64,000 nt of DNA from NCBI RefSeq assembly GCF_029784135.1, contig NC_073746.1, positions 5,042,136-5,106,135 of the forward strand, written 5' to 3'. The notes beneath the pieces were generated by a model that saw nothing but the letters and a program-made list of their open reading frames with translations, was not told the DNA's origin and did not search any database. Positions within the stretch are counted from its first letter, which is position 1, and each line of letters begins with the position of its first letter. The stretch comes from Toxorhynchites rutilus septentrionalis. Lineage: Eukaryota; Arthropoda; Insecta; Diptera; Culicidae. Positions 1 to 11,636 of this stretch are shown in pieces. The position numbers and the translations under genes were made by a program.

Positions 1-718
1 TGGGGCCGGGGAAGGTTTTCGTGATATTTTGAGACCCCTCCCCCCTCTCTAAGGGGGGGCTGCCATACAAATGAAACACAAATTTCTGCATTACTCGAGA
101 ATTAATCAAGCAAATGAAACCAAATGTGGCATGTGGAGGTTTTAGGATGCAATAAATGTTCCTATGGTGATAAGATACTCCTTCCCCCTCTCTTAGAGGG
201 GGCTGCCATACAAATGAAACACAATTTTTTGCATTACTCGGAAATTAATCAATCAAACGATACCAAAGTTGGCATGTGAAAGTTTTAGGGTGCAATAAAT
301 GTTTCTATGATGGTTAGACAGTCCTTCCCCCACTCAAAGGGGGGGCTGCCATACAAATGAAACACAATTTTCTGCATTACTCGAGAATTAATCAAGCAAA
401 TGAAACCAAATTTGGCATGTGGAGGTTTTAGGATGCAATAAATGTTTCTATGGTGTTAAGATACTCCTTCCCCCTCTCTTAGAGTGGGCTGCCGTACAAA
501 TGAAACACAAATTTTTGCATTACCCGAGAATTAATCAAGCAAATTAAACCAAATTAGGCATATGGAAACTTTAGGGTGCAATGAATGTTTCTATGGTGGT
601 TAGATACCCCTCCCCCCTCTCTTAGGGGTGGTTGCCATACAAATAAAACACAAATTTCTGCATTACTCGAGAATTAATCAAGTAAATGGGCGGGACGAAG
701 TTTGCCGGGTTAGCTAGT
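1..718 (+). repeat. 143-bp tandem repeat array with Helitron-like 3' end
   Basis: The unit CTGCCATACAAATGAAACAC recurs at about 60, 203, 346, 489 and 632, an exact 143-bp spacing, giving nearly five units; the array runs off the left edge of the window. Each unit has a C-rich/G-rich block (CCCCCTCTCTTAG then GGGGG) just before the anchor. After the last partial unit the sequence passes into GGGCGGGACGAAGTTTGCCG and ends GGGTTAGCTAGT at 707-718. A CTAG-T terminus with a GC-rich stretch just before it resembles the 3' end of insect Helitrons, so the array may be the internal minisatellite of a non-autonomous Helitron. The tandem structure is direct observation; the Helitron assignment is inference. 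Confidence 0.7.
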
Positions 719-1798
719 AATTAAATAAATAATTATCGCACCGCAAACTGAAAGGTTTGCACACCCAAAAAATCATGAAAACCGAAAGAAACGAGGTTAA
801 AAATCTATCTGCAATACAGCAATATTTGCAAAATCACAAAAGTTCTTCTAACACACTATTAAAAACGTAAAAACGTAACTTTAACAATTTTTTTTTTTTG
901 TTTAAATGAAGAGTGATGATTTCAGTTTTGGGGAACAAAACCTTCGAGTTGGTTTTAAGAAGTTGTAAAGGACAGTTGTAAATGGAAACTGTCGCGTGCC
1001 GGTATAAAAAGACGCTAGAGCGGGTAACAACAATTTCGAATTCCGAGCAGGATCTCCCTTACAACATATTTCTATAATTCTAGCAGCAAACCATACAAAA
1101 TATGATATGAGTTGGTTTTTGAAACAGCGATATAAAACTAAGTGTCGTTCCAGAAGAAAAGAACTATGAATTAGAATTCTCTCTGTTAACCGTTTCAAAC
1201 ATTTTGGGAAAACTGGATTCATTGGAAACATTGTGGGTTACAGAGTGTTAAAATGGAGGTCTACAAAGATAAAACTCGGTATATTATAAGAATAAAATTA
1301 AAATAATGATGAATGGTTTGTAATCACATACAAAGCCAGACCATACTTTTTCAGGAAGTCACTTCTTGGGTGGGAGCCTCATGTCAACAGTCCAGCTGTG
1401 AACAGTTCAACTGTGAACATTCGAACAATGAGAATATTCTTACGCCGAAAATGGCGACATGTGTTGTGTATCGATAGAATATGAATACTCTTACGCCTTG
1501 ACAGCTACTGTGTAATAGAAAAAAAACAAATGTTTATCGATGAATAGGAATACTCTTACGCCTAAAAACGGTAACAGTGTAATATACAACAAAAGTTATC
1601 TCAAGATAAAATGTACACGAATGAATTCGGCTCTGTTATGATATTGCGTTTCAGATATAATTTTAACCGTTTGAGTGCGGAGCGTATGCCCGAAGCGAAT
1701 GAGTTTGGGTATAATTATATTTGTATGAATGGGTGCAAAAATCATCGATAAATGAATGAGCAATAAGCGAAAGAATCAAGACTTTTTATTAAACGGTT
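719..1798. other. Unassigned AT-rich stretch with short direct repeats
   Basis: No gene recognised. Around 1430-1600 the phrase GAATACTCTTACGCC (first copy GAATATTCTTACGCC) appears three times about 60-75 bp apart, twice preceded by a TATCGAT-like motif, so this is a decayed short direct-repeat patch. A 109-codon open frame on the minus strand at 902-1231 has no recognisable domain and is not called as a gene. Confidence 0.5.
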
Positions 1799-2490
1799 TT
1801 ATTTAGCTTCACCTATTCGTAGCTTTGTCACTTTGTTCACATTAATACAAATTTTACCCCTTTCTTGTTGACTGATTGATCTGAAATTTGGAACACAGCT
1901 ATCCAGAGTTTTTTTTTCTTGAAAACACAAGATGTCAGCCGCTACAAAATGGCAGATAACATATTTTCTCAGAACCCCATAAATATGGGTATCAAATGAA
2001 AAATGCAAATCCAAAATGGCCGCCACCACAAAATAGCGCCATATATAATTTTTTCAATACTCCATCAATTTGGGTGTCAAATGAAAGTGCTCGACTAGTA
2101 GAACATAGTAGATGATGAAAAATCCAAATTCAAGATGGCCGCAGTCCCCAAATAATCAATTGCTGTTTTAATGGTTTCATTCAATTTGATCCGTTTGTAT
2201 CTATGTTTGAATGTTCATTGGGTTTTCATTAATAGAAAATTGACCCCGTTCCTGTTGAATGGATCTGAAATTTGGAACATACATTTAATTCTACTGTCAT
2301 TATAAAACTGTGTATTCCATGATCTCGAAAAATTCAATCTGGCCGCCGCAAAAAATGGCTGAATGGCTTGATTTGGACAATACACTATACCATAAACAAC
2401 AAAAATTCGAAAAGGTCGCCGCCACAAAATGGTCGACTATATATTTTTTGCAATCCCCTCAATATTGGTATCAGATGAAATGATTTGACT
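1799..2490. repeat. Degenerate interspersed repeat with AAAATGGCCGCC motifs
   Basis: The phrases CAAAATGGCCGCC / CAAGATGGCCGC / CAATCTGGCCGCC and TGGGTATCAAATGAAA / TGGGTGTCAAATGAAA / TTGGTATCAGATGAAA recur several times between about 1930 and 2480, in the same order and with irregular 100-300 bp spacing. This is a decayed, internally repetitive element with no coding potential. The pogo-like element at 2505 is inserted at its right edge. Confidence 0.5.
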
Positions 2491-2504
2491 AATAGAATAC
2501 AGTA

Positions 2505-3309
2505 CAGGTCGGACTCGATCATATACAGACTCGATTATATGTGATTCGATTATATACAATTTTGGACTCAATTATATTCAGTCTGGAAAAAAATATTTTT
2601 TTTATATTTCAAATATGACTTAATTCATGGAGAAATGTAACCTATCAACGTTAAGATGAAGTTCAAGTAGCTATTACTTGTACAGTGGGGTAAAAATCGT
2701 GATTTTGAAGATTTTTTTCTTTGAATTTTCACCAGGAATTGTTTATATCGATATTGCAGCCAAATTAAGAAAGATAGAAGTTGTGCGTCAAAGAACAAAT
2801 TGTGGAGCGGTTAAAGAACTTAATTTTAATTGATAGAAACAATCTAGTTTAATATAAATTTTTAGGATAAAATTAATAATAACACATTAAAAATTATTAA
2901 CTTTTAAGCGTTTCACTTCCAAAATGTTATTAAAATTCAAAATTCACTACAGTTGTTCCACTACTGTATCATGTACTAAATTTTCTCATCTTTCAAATGA
3001 AAGCATCAGAAGAGCCAGTATGAAGCAACAAAAGGAACTGTCATTGTTGAAATTCGAACATATGCGTAGGAGGATTTTTCCATCAAATATGATCGTCTAT
3101 CACCTCCTGAGAGAATCTGGATAAATTAGTTTTTTTCATGTGAGAAAGGTGTTTTCTGACTTTAAGGGGATGAATCAAAAATCACATTCCTCTTTTATTT
3201 TCAAAAAAAGAAATATACATGCAAAAAAAAAAGAAAAAAATTGTTTTGACTCGATTATCCGATTCCGATTATCCGATTAACAATACTCTGGATAATCGAG
3301 TCCGATCTG
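2505..3309. mobile_element. Non-autonomous pogo-like (Tc1/mariner) element
   Basis: The ends are inverted: CAGGTCGGACTCGAT at 2505 and, read from the other strand, CAGATCGGACTCGAT at 3309. A TA dinucleotide flanks each end (2503-2504 and 3310-3311). TIRs starting CAG with a TA duplication are typical of the pogo branch of Tc1/mariner. The 805-bp interior has sub-terminal repeats of CTCGATTATATAC/CTCGATTATCC at both ends and no transposase-like frame; the 66-codon frame at 2924-3124 has no recognisable motif. It would depend on a transposase supplied elsewhere. Confidence 0.7.
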
Positions 3310-5507
3310 TACTTGAATCATCAAAGTATGCATCTTAATTAATATGTTCTTCATAAAAATTCTCAGCATTAAACTCACAGAAAATTATGCGAATGAAACT
3401 GTATTGAAGATCAAGCACTGACAAAACGATATGAATACAGTTTACCGAACAAGGAATTCAAAGCGACTTTCCCGGAAATATTCATGAACAATATTGGGAT
3501 GAGGTTGCAATTCAGCTCATCCCAATATTGTTCATGAATATTTCCGGGAAAGTCGCTTTGAATACCCATCATTTTACCTGATTCAATCTGCATTTCTACT
3601 TTTCACACCTGAATATGCCTCCGTGGAACGTCTCACATCCATAGAATCTCTAAATAAAATGTTTCCCCATCATTGGTTTCAAATAATTTCCATTCAATCA
3701 TCAATTTTCGAGCAACAACTACTTAACGATCGATCCGGGCACAAGATTAATGACACTTTGTACGGTATCTACAGGAGTTTTGGTCGCGCATCGTTTCGCT
3801 CAATACATATTACCACCGAGAAGAAACAATTGCCGAAACGAAAATAGAATGAAAAATACCGACTCCGCAAAGACTTTTCCCATAATCCTACACACAATTT
3901 ATCATAATCGAATGATTGATTCTCATGGATGAATTATGCTCTACCTTTCCGTGCCGTGCCGTATGGCGCTTCAACGCGAAAGGGAACACGTACCGAAAAG
4001 TGTCATATCGATTTTTATTGGGCAAAGTACCAAGATAAAATGGAAACAAACACTCGCGCCACCTTTGGCGCTCGGGAAAAAAAAACGGAAGGAGGAGAAG
4101 TGCCATTTGAGGCATCCGCGACATCGTTGAGCGTGATTCCTCCGGAGACAGACAGTCATCTCGAGAACTGGTTTGACTGGGACGAGATTGGTTCCCTCGA
4201 AGCAAGAACGCACAATTTGGAGTCATAAAAAAAAGGATGAGTAATGTTATAACCATGGCAGTGAGGTGTTATCCGTCTCCGAAATAAATCATTATTTTTC
4301 CCGGGCCCATCAAAATCTCGAATGACAAAAGAAAAAGCGTCTCTTGCGTTCGGTCGCAGTATTTACGCGTACCCAGTAAACAAACACTTCCATAAATATA
4401 ACCTCGCACTCAAATGTCTGATGTCTGCCAACAGGAAAAAAAGCGCTGTGGTACGAACGGATTCTCCTTTTTCCACTTGGAATGTTGAAAGAAACGACCG
4501 CGCGTCGACAGAGGCTTATGATTATCACAGTCCAATCGTGCGGGCAAACGACAATCTCATTGAAGCTGGCTTTCTTAACACGTCAGAAGGAGTTATCTTG
4601 GGAAGAGTAACACCTGTTAGCAGTAACAGTAGTGATGCACAGGTCATCCAATATATGTTTTCCAAAATTGGGTGATAACTTCACCTCGAAAGACAATTGG
4701 AAAATATCAAAGTATTTCCGTTGAAATCTCAGGTCTGAAAAGTTTTGTTGAAATCGTTGTAAACGCATCCGTGAGGCTATAAAAATCCTTACTTTCCCGA
4801 AACGGACAGCGCGCTCTGGCCATCCCAGCAACGCACAGGGAAGCGAAAGAATATAGATTATACGTGACTGGAATATCCTTTTATTGCGCGCGAGGGCAGC
4901 AGTTAAGATAACTGATAATAAATGAGATTACTTTCTCTTACTTGATACCTGCACCTTAACGAGAGGAGAAATGAACTTTTTTTTCTGTGTCACAGCATTC
5001 CACTCAGCCTCCCCCGCGCCATTCCCACAAATCGAGAAAGAGACATCCAATAATGATGCGCCTCGTCCTAGCAATTCATAGGAAAAAGTGTTATAATAAA
5101 TGGCACTTTTCAATCTTGACTAACACGTTCCTAATGATCATTGTTATGGCTTTAATTTGATTTCAGCGTTTTATGAGTCATTACGATTATGGCGGGTAAT
5201 TGGAAGCCCTCCATCGCTTAATTCATCGCCAATGGCAGCGGCACAGTGGCACGGGTTATCGCCTCGGGAGCTGATGTTGGAACGTGTTTAGTATGTCCCA
5301 AGGTGATTATGAACGAATCTACTGACGATGTGCTAACCTTGCCACCACCGACGATGACACCACGGCAAAACACACACTTGAGGTGTAGAAAACATATCGT
5401 CATTACATCCGAGATTGGATGGGCCACGAATGGTGGATTGCGCAAGGTATAGTGTCTCGATATCAGTTTGAGATACACGTGTCGCTCCCAGTGTACAATT
5501 CACCAAC
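3310..5507. other. Unassigned stretch, no recognisable gene
   Basis: Apart from the palindrome at 3456-3563 I recognise nothing. Open frames of 99 codons (3929-4228, plus), 122 codons (3888-4256, minus) and 117 codons (4322-4675, plus) overlap one another, lack known motifs and are not supported as genes. Base composition at 3900-4650 and 5200-5450 is less AT-rich than the surroundings, which could reflect old unique sequence or an unrecognised decayed repeat. Confidence 0.4.
3456..3563. repeat. Perfect 48-bp inverted repeat with 12-bp spacer
   Basis: Bases 3456-3503 are exactly the reverse complement of 3516-3563 (48 of 48), separated by GTTGCAATTCAG. The arm starts ATTCAAAGCGACTTTCCCGG. 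The outer flanks are not complementary, so the symmetry stops abruptly. It could extrude as a cruciform or be transcribed as a 108-nt hairpin. Confidence 0.95.
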
Positions 5508-5527
5508 GTATCCATGGTTTTTTTTTT

Positions 5528-6021
5528 ATCCAAAATATATATTTTTATTAAGGCTCATATGGCGTCAACCAGACGGGGCCGGGAGTTCAATATTTCGACA
5601 ATGTTTGCCTTATAACTATGTTAGTAATATGTAACCGATTACTCGCGGTTGGCTCGAGGTTAGTATTACAAGTGTTTTCGTAATTGTGATGTTGCTGTGC
5701 CCGACACGGGATACTTCCTATTGGGATGCAGCTGACCATTAATCAGCAACGCCCCCCTAGTATGTACCCCATATCTAGCGTGGTGCGTCTTCTTGACTCG
5801 AGGAATCCAGGATAGAATGGTCACTAACCGGCGCAATCATCAGCTCGTGTAGAGTTGTCATGAGCGGTACAACCTTTGGCTTTTGTTGAATCATCAGTGG
5901 ACTGCACAACCTTTGGCCCGTGTATCTGTAAAGAGTGTGTGTATGTATTGCCGCGACTAAGTAAAAGTTTATAGATCGGATAGGAGGGATACGAAACAGG
6001 GACACAAAGAAGGAAACATCA
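5528..6021 (-). other. 3' UTR of LINE family B
   Basis: The stretch between the ORF2 stop and the A-tail is nearly identical, in reverse complement, to 34962-35471 downstream of the truncated family B copy. Landmarks shared by both include CGGGCCAAAGGTTGTGCAGT, ACTCTACACGAGCTGATGAT and the terminal TTAATAAAAA. Conservation to the poly(A) shows that both copies used the same 3' end for target-primed reverse transcription. Confidence 0.85.
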
Positions 6022-9000
6022 TTAAACGTTGACATCGGCGTTTCTGAGGAACAGGTATAGATGAAGCAGAAGATCAGGATCACGGCTACCTAAGATATCC
6101 CGGACGGGGATATCCGATTGTCTTCCTTTTGCTCTCAGTGCTCTAGAGAGCTGAGAGCGAGCAGCATGGAACCGGATACACGACCAGACAATATGCTCGA
6201 TGTCGTGGTAGCCATCGCCACAATCACAAAGATTGTTTGCTGCGAGCCCAATTCGATAGAGATGCGCGTTTAGGTTGTAGTGATTGGACATAAGCCGATA
6301 TATCACGCGAATGAAATCACGACCGACATTCAATCCCTTAAACCAAGCTTTCGTCGAAACCTTAGGGATAATCGTGTGTAACCAACGACCGAACTCATCT
6401 TCACTCCACATGCGCTGCCAACTAACGAGTGTGTCCTGACGAGGAATGTGAAAAAATTCGTTATAAGTAATTTGCCTTTCAAAAAGTGTGCCTTCTGAAG
6501 CGCCCACCTTAGCTAGCGAGTCCGCTTTCTCATTCCCCGGAATCGAGCAATGAGAGGGAACCCATGCTAAGGTAATCTTGAATAATTTTTCGACCAAAAC
6601 ACTCAATAGATGTCTTATTCTTGTTAGGAAATAAGATGAGCGTTTATCAACTTTCATTGAGCGGATTGCCTCTATTGAGCTGAGACTGTCTGAAAAAATA
6701 AAATAGTGGTCGATGGGCAATGTTTCAATGATCCCTAATGCGTAATATATCGCACCCAGTTCAGCGACATACACGGAACAAGGATCTTTGAGTTTGAAAG
6801 AGGCACTGGAATTTTCATTGAAGATGCCGAAGCCAGTGGACCCGTTTATGCATGAACCGTCAGTAAAGAACATTTTATCAGATCTAACTTTCCCATATTC
6901 TGCCGAAAATATCTCCGGAATGTAATCGGAGCGTAGATGATCTGGGATTCCATGGATCTTTTGTCGCATGGACAGATCAAAATTGACAGAGGAATTGCAA
7001 AAGTATGAGAAGCAAACTTGGTTGGAGATGCCCGGTGAAGGGTGCACTTCATGGGTAAGGTACTCATGGTATAGAGACATAAAACTTGACTGAGGAGTCA
7101 GTTGGAGTAGATTTTCGAAGTTATCAATCACCAATGGATTCATGATCTTGCAACGGATGAGAAATCTGTAGGATAATTCTGTGAACCGAAGAGTAAGCGG
7201 GGGTACTCCTGCCAAAACTTCGAGACTCATCGTATGTGTCGAATGCAAACACCCCATGGCTATACGCAAGCAACGATATTGTATTCTCTCCAGCTTGAGA
7301 ATATGAATCCTGGCAGCTGATCGGAAGCAAAAACTGCCATATTCTAACACTGATAATATCGTTGTTTTATATAACTGAATGAGGTCTCCTGGATGGGCAC
7401 CCCACCATGTTCCGGTTATTGTTTGGAGAAAATTGATTCTTTGCTGGCATTTCTGTTTCAAATACGCAATGTGTATTCCCCAGGTACATTTAGAGTCAAA
7501 ATATACTCCAAGGTATTTGAAAAACATCGAGTGCTTGATCGTTTTGCCGGTTAGGTGAAGCTGGAATTGGGCGGGTTCGTGCTTCCTAGAAAAAAGGACC
7601 ATTTCAGTTTTCTCCGTAGAGAATTCGATACCCAGCTTGAGAGCCCACGTGAACAGGTTGTTCAGGGTATCTTGCAACGACTTTTGCAGAACGACGGGAT
7701 TAGTACCCGTGATGGAAATAACTCAGCGTGCAGTCTCTAGTTAGACAATCATCCATATCATTGACGTAAAAACTGTACAAGAGGGGGCTTAGGCAGGAGC
7801 CTTGTGAGAGGCCCATAAAACTGTAACGAGAAGATTTCAAGCTGCCATGATTGAAAAACATGTGCTTTTCTGAGAGTAAATTGTACAGGAAATTATTCAG
7901 AATTGGTGAAAGTCCACGATTATGAAGTTTCTCTGAGAGAATTTCCATGGAAACTGAATCAAATGCCCCTTTGATATCGAGAAAAACGGAAGCCATTTGT
8001 TCTTTGCGAGCAAATGCGATTTGGATTTCAGAAGATAGCAGCGCGAGACAATCGTTCGTTCCTTCAGCTCGGCGGAAGCCAAACTGCGTATTTGACAGCA
8101 AATTGTTCGTTTCAACCCACTTGTCCATACGAAGTAGAATCATTTTCTCTAACAATTTACGAATACAGGATAACATTGCAATCGGCCTATACGAGTTGTG
8201 ATCGCAAGCCGGCTTGTTGGGTTTCCGTATGGCTATCACTCTCACTTGTCTCCAGTCATGCGGGACTATATTCAGCTCCAGAAACTTGTTGAACAAGTTC
8301 AGCAAACGATGTTTTGCCAAGTCGGGAAGATTCTTCAATAAGTTGAATTTAATCTTGTCCGACCCCGGAGCTGAATTGTTACATGAGAGAAGTGCAATTG
8401 AGAATTCTACCATCGAAAAATTCTCATAATCGCCTTGGAGCGGAATGTCGCGTACGACGTTTTGTGCAGGAACGGAATCGGGACAAACCTTTCTTGCAAA
8501 TTTGAAAATCCAACGGTCAGAGTATTCCTCACTTTCATTTGTATGGTTCCGGCCACGCATTCTCCTAGCCGTATTCCAAAGAGTGCTCATAGCTGTCTCC
8601 CTTGACAAACCATTGACGAACTTCCGCCAATATCCACGCTTTTTTGCTTTAATCAGACCTTTTAGTTTGGCTTCTAGAGCTTGGTACTTTCGAAACCATT
8701 CCACTAATCCAGTTTTCCTGAATTTTTTGAAAGCGGATGATTTTTCAAGGTAGACCTTTGAGCACTCCTTGTCCCACCAAAGTGATGGAGGACGACGTCG
8801 GAAAGTGGTAGCAGGAACACGTTTCTTTTGAGCTTGAAGTGCGCTTTCGTAAATCAAACTCGATATAAAGTTATACTCTTCGAGTGGAGGAAGTTCATGC
8901 ATTGAAACAAGTGCTTCAGATATTATTTCTGCAAATTTTCTCCAGTCAATATTTTTCGTGAGGTCATACGCAATATCGACTGACTCACGAGAACCTGATT

Positions 9001-9682
9001 CATTGGCGATCGATAAAATTATTGGCAGGTGATCACTACCGTGGGGATCTTGGATTACCTTCCACGTGCAATCCAGGGATAATGAAGAAGAGCAAAGTGA
9101 TATGTCTAGCATACTTGCCCGTGCAGGAGGGTTGGCTATCCTAGTTGCTTCCCCTGTATTTAAAACTGTCATGTTGAAGTTGTCGCACAGATCATAAATC
9201 AACGTGGCACGGCTGTCATCATAGTGTGACCCCCATGCCGTTCCATGGGAGTTGAGGTCACCTAAGATTAGCCGCGGCTCCGGCAATGCCGCGATGATAT
9301 CAAAAAACTGATGGCGGCCGACCATGGTTCTTGGAGGAATATATATCGAGGCAATGCAGAAGTCTTTGCCATTGATTTGTGTCTGGCAAGCGACAACTTC
9401 AATGCCTATCATCGATGGGAGAGTGACTCTATAGAAGGAGTGACATTTTTTGATCCCCAATAGTACGCCACCAAACGAGTCATTTCGATCGAGGCGAATA
9501 ATGTTGAAATCGTGGAAATTCAGCTCGTCGGCTGAAGAAAGCCATGTTTCACAGAGGGGAAATACATCACAGTTGGAACTATGAACTAAAAATTTAAATT
9601 GATCTAGTTTAGGGATGATGCTTCTGCAATTCCACTGTATTACAGTGGTCAAATCCTTGACCTCTTGCACTGAATCAGGCAT
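6022..9682 (-). pseudogene. LINE family B ORF2 (EN-RT-RNase H), frameshifted at RT active site
   Basis: The first frame (9682-7700, 660 codons) holds the apurinic-type endonuclease, with WNCRS, LCETWL, LGDLNSHG and GSDHLPI motifs, and the first half of the reverse transcriptase (SYRPIAMLSC, FGFRRAEGTNDC, FLDIKGAFDSVS, LSQGSCLSPLLY). The second frame (7677-6022) continues with the RT thumb, RNase H (FFTDGS, AELGAIYYAL, SDSLSSIEAI, GNEKADSLAK) and a Cys/His terminal motif (CDCGDGYHDIEH). Between them, compared with the intact family A ORF2, 20 bp are missing near 7720. This removes the LADD catalytic box and shifts frame. ORF2 ATG overlaps the ORF1 stop by 8 nt. The rest is remarkably intact, suggesting a young copy killed by one lesion. 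Confidence 0.93.
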
Positions 9683-11087
9683 CGAGGGAAATGAACGCTG
9701 CTAAAAAACCACATTTTTCTTTCAAAAATGTTCTCACAATCGGAAGCAAACATAATACTATGCTTTTAAGAGGGTCATTTATATTTAGAGCATTTAAAAT
9801 GTTGTCCACCAGGTCAGAAAGCGCAAGCAAACCAGATTGTGGCTGTTGCCTCGACCGCGAAAATGGAACAGACCGGGTGGGTGCTGCTCCGGGAAGTGTT
9901 GAGGACCCCTGGTGCGTGGAAGAACAGCTTAAACCAGGAGGTACTTGCTTCGGTCTATTCTCAGCACGTTCAATTCGAGTTTTCATTCCAACTTGGCAAG
10001 TTTCGGTCGTCTTTCTGGGGAGTGAAGGAAAAGAAGTAATTTTTCTTTTCCTGACGGCACCCTGCGATGTACCGGAACTTCCTGCATTGGGAGCGTCAGC
10101 AACAGGCTCGTTGTTCTGCAGAATGGAGTAGGGATTGTCCTGAGTCGTTGGAACGGAAATCTTAAGCATTTCTGCATAAGTCCACTTGGAACGTTCCTTT
10201 AAGGAACGCTTGATTTTTTCCCCTCGTTGTTTGTACACCGGGCATTGAATAATATCATGAGGAGTCCCGCCGCAATGAAGACACTTGTGCTCTTTCGCGC
10301 AAGGATTCTCATCATGGCACTCTCCACAATCTGCGCAACGTTTTTTATTGCAACAATAGGCGGCCGTGTGACCGAGTTGCATACATTTGTTGCATTTCAT
10401 TACCCAGGGTACAAACAACCGAACAGGTAAACGAAGTGCACCTATTGCAACGTAGTTTGGAAGGGCGGAACCCTCAAAAGTCACACGAAAAGAGTTTGTC
10501 CGATTGAGAACCCTTTTGTCATTTTTTTGTGACACAGATTTCAGTCGATCGCATGCAAGAATCTTCACAGTTTTTAGTGAAGAGTTCTTAAAGCGACCGA
10601 CACCATCGATAATCTCTTTTCGAGTCAAACCCTTTTCGGTTATTACGCCGTCTATTTCGACGTTGCAACAGGGCACGTATACGCGATACTCAATCGCAAA
10701 GAGGTCGCAGCGCGTGATTTCGTTCGCTTGGGTCCTGCTTGAGACGACAACTCGTAGTTTGTCTGGCCCCATCCGTGTAATCTCGGTAACTGCAGAAAAC
10801 TTCTGAGTAAGTTCCTTCGAGATACGAATGACATTGAGAGGTTTAGATTTTCGTCTAAAGTATACAATGAATGGGCCTTTGGAGCCTTCATGGTATTCTT
10901 TTGGACGAAAATCCTGTTTTTCGTCAATGTCCTCATCTTCGGAACTTCCAACTTCATATACAGAAGTTTCTTCCTCAACTTCAGCTTCATCTTCCTGCTC
11001 TTCAGGAGGAGGATCGGTATCGGAAATATTCAATAGCGTCGATGGGGGATCCTTCCCGCCCTCAGCCATATCAAAAAAATCGGTCAA
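9675..11087 (-). CDS. LINE family B ORF1, gag-like nucleic-acid-binding protein
   Basis: This is an intact 470-codon frame. The N-terminal third is acidic and low-complexity (residues ~20-60, rich in E and D). A central domain follows (about 70-220) with FIVYFRRKSKPLNVIRISKEL and KLRVVVSSRTQANEI, which aligns well with the same region of the family A ORF1. Then come three zinc knuckles: CNKCMQLGHTAAYC, CADCGECHDENPC and CLHCGGTPHDIIQC. The C-terminal part is proline/serine-rich and ends in a hydrophobic helix-like segment. In Jockey/I elements this protein coats the RNA and helps deliver it to the nucleus; that role is inferred. It ends 8 nt inside ORF2 (ATGCCTGA). Confidence 0.9.
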   Translation of the reverse strand: MTDFFDMAEGGKDPPSTLLNISDTDPPPEEQEDEAEVEEETSVYEVGSSEDEDIDEKQDFRPKEYHEGSKGPFIVYFRRKSKPLNVIRISKELTQKFSAVTEITRMGPDKLRVVVSSRTQANEITRCDLFAIEYRVYVPCCNVEIDGVITEKGLTRKEIIDGVGRFKNSSLKTVKILACDRLKSVSQKNDKRVLNRTNSFRVTFEGSALPNYVAIGALRLPVRLFVPWVMKCNKCMQLGHTAAYCCNKKRCADCGECHDENPCAKEHKCLHCGGTPHDIIQCPVYKQRGEKIKRSLKERSKWTYAEMLKISVPTTQDNPYSILQNNEPVADAPNAGSSGTSQGAVRKRKITSFPSLPRKTTETCQVGMKTRIERAENRPKQVPPGLSCSSTHQGSSTLPGAAPTRSVPFSRSRQQPQSGLLALSDLVDNILNALNINDPLKSIVLCLLPIVRTFLKEKCGFLAAFISLDA

Positions 11088-11567
11088 CTGTTCGATATGA
11101 ACAGAATATAATGATAATCAAAATAAATAAATAAGTGAAAAAAATATTTTTTATAGGGTTATGATGCGAATATTAAATTCAATTTATTTTATGTTAAATA
11201 AAATGATAAAATGAAAAAAAAAATTCCAATAAAAGTTCAACGGTATATAAGAAATAATGATCACCCCTAATGCCAACGTTTGCCGATTTGGTTAACACAA
11301 AGTTGAACAATGGTGTAAATCGTGCACAGAAGGTAGAAGGAATGATAGGGAAACAAAAGAAAAATAAATTTCTACTTGCCGCGGCTGTGTGGCGTGTGTG
11401 ATGAATGTGTCTGATTTGGATCCTCAGCGCGCACCACTTTAAACTTCGCTCCACTCGCAAGCGCAACCGGTGAAAAAGAACACTATTATTCGATGTGAAT
11501 AAAACACCTTTGTTGGATCGATTAAAAACTTGTCTGATCTGCTTGCGAGTTGTCGAACCAAAAAGTA
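11088..11567 (-). other. 5' UTR / internal promoter region of LINE family B
   Basis: These 480 bp upstream of ORF1 lie inside the duplication-bounded element. The first bases read from the minus strand include GGTTCGACAACTCGC, which resembles the family A start GTTCAGTCAGCTCGC, supporting a near-complete 5' end. A clear TCAGTY initiator like that of family A is not seen here. Confidence 0.6.
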
Positions 11568-11636
11568 GTATCCATCGTTCACAACATAAAAAATAAACGG
11601 TGATGAACTACGTAAATGTAAGTGAACCCATAATGA

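Larger units (their letters stand above)
5516..11567 (-). mobile_element. Full-length non-LTR retrotransposon, family B (I/Jockey type)
   Basis: On the minus strand this reads: 5' UTR (11567-11088), ORF1 (11087-9675), ORF2 (9682-6022, broken), 3' UTR (6021-5528) and a poly(A) tail seen as a T-run at 5518-5527. An 8-bp direct repeat GTATCCAT flanks it at 5508-5515 and 11568-11575, consistent with a target-site duplication. The total of about 6.05 kb matches the family A element at 38220-44277. RNase H after the reverse transcriptase and a CCHC gag-like ORF1 place it with the I-type group of LINEs. A truncated sister copy lies at 33903-35481. The 5' boundary rests on the duplication and is less sure than the 3' end. 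Confidence 0.88.

Noticed and set aside
1..718. CRISPR-like array
   Set aside because: The regular 143-bp units are continuous tandem copies with no unique spacers, and the window is eukaryotic.
902..1231. 109-codon minus-strand gene
   Set aside because: No motif and no similarity I recognise.
3888..4675. Cluster of overlapping frames on both strands (99-122 codons)
   Set aside because: They overlap antisense to one another, none has a recognisable domain, and no splice or promoter context supports them.
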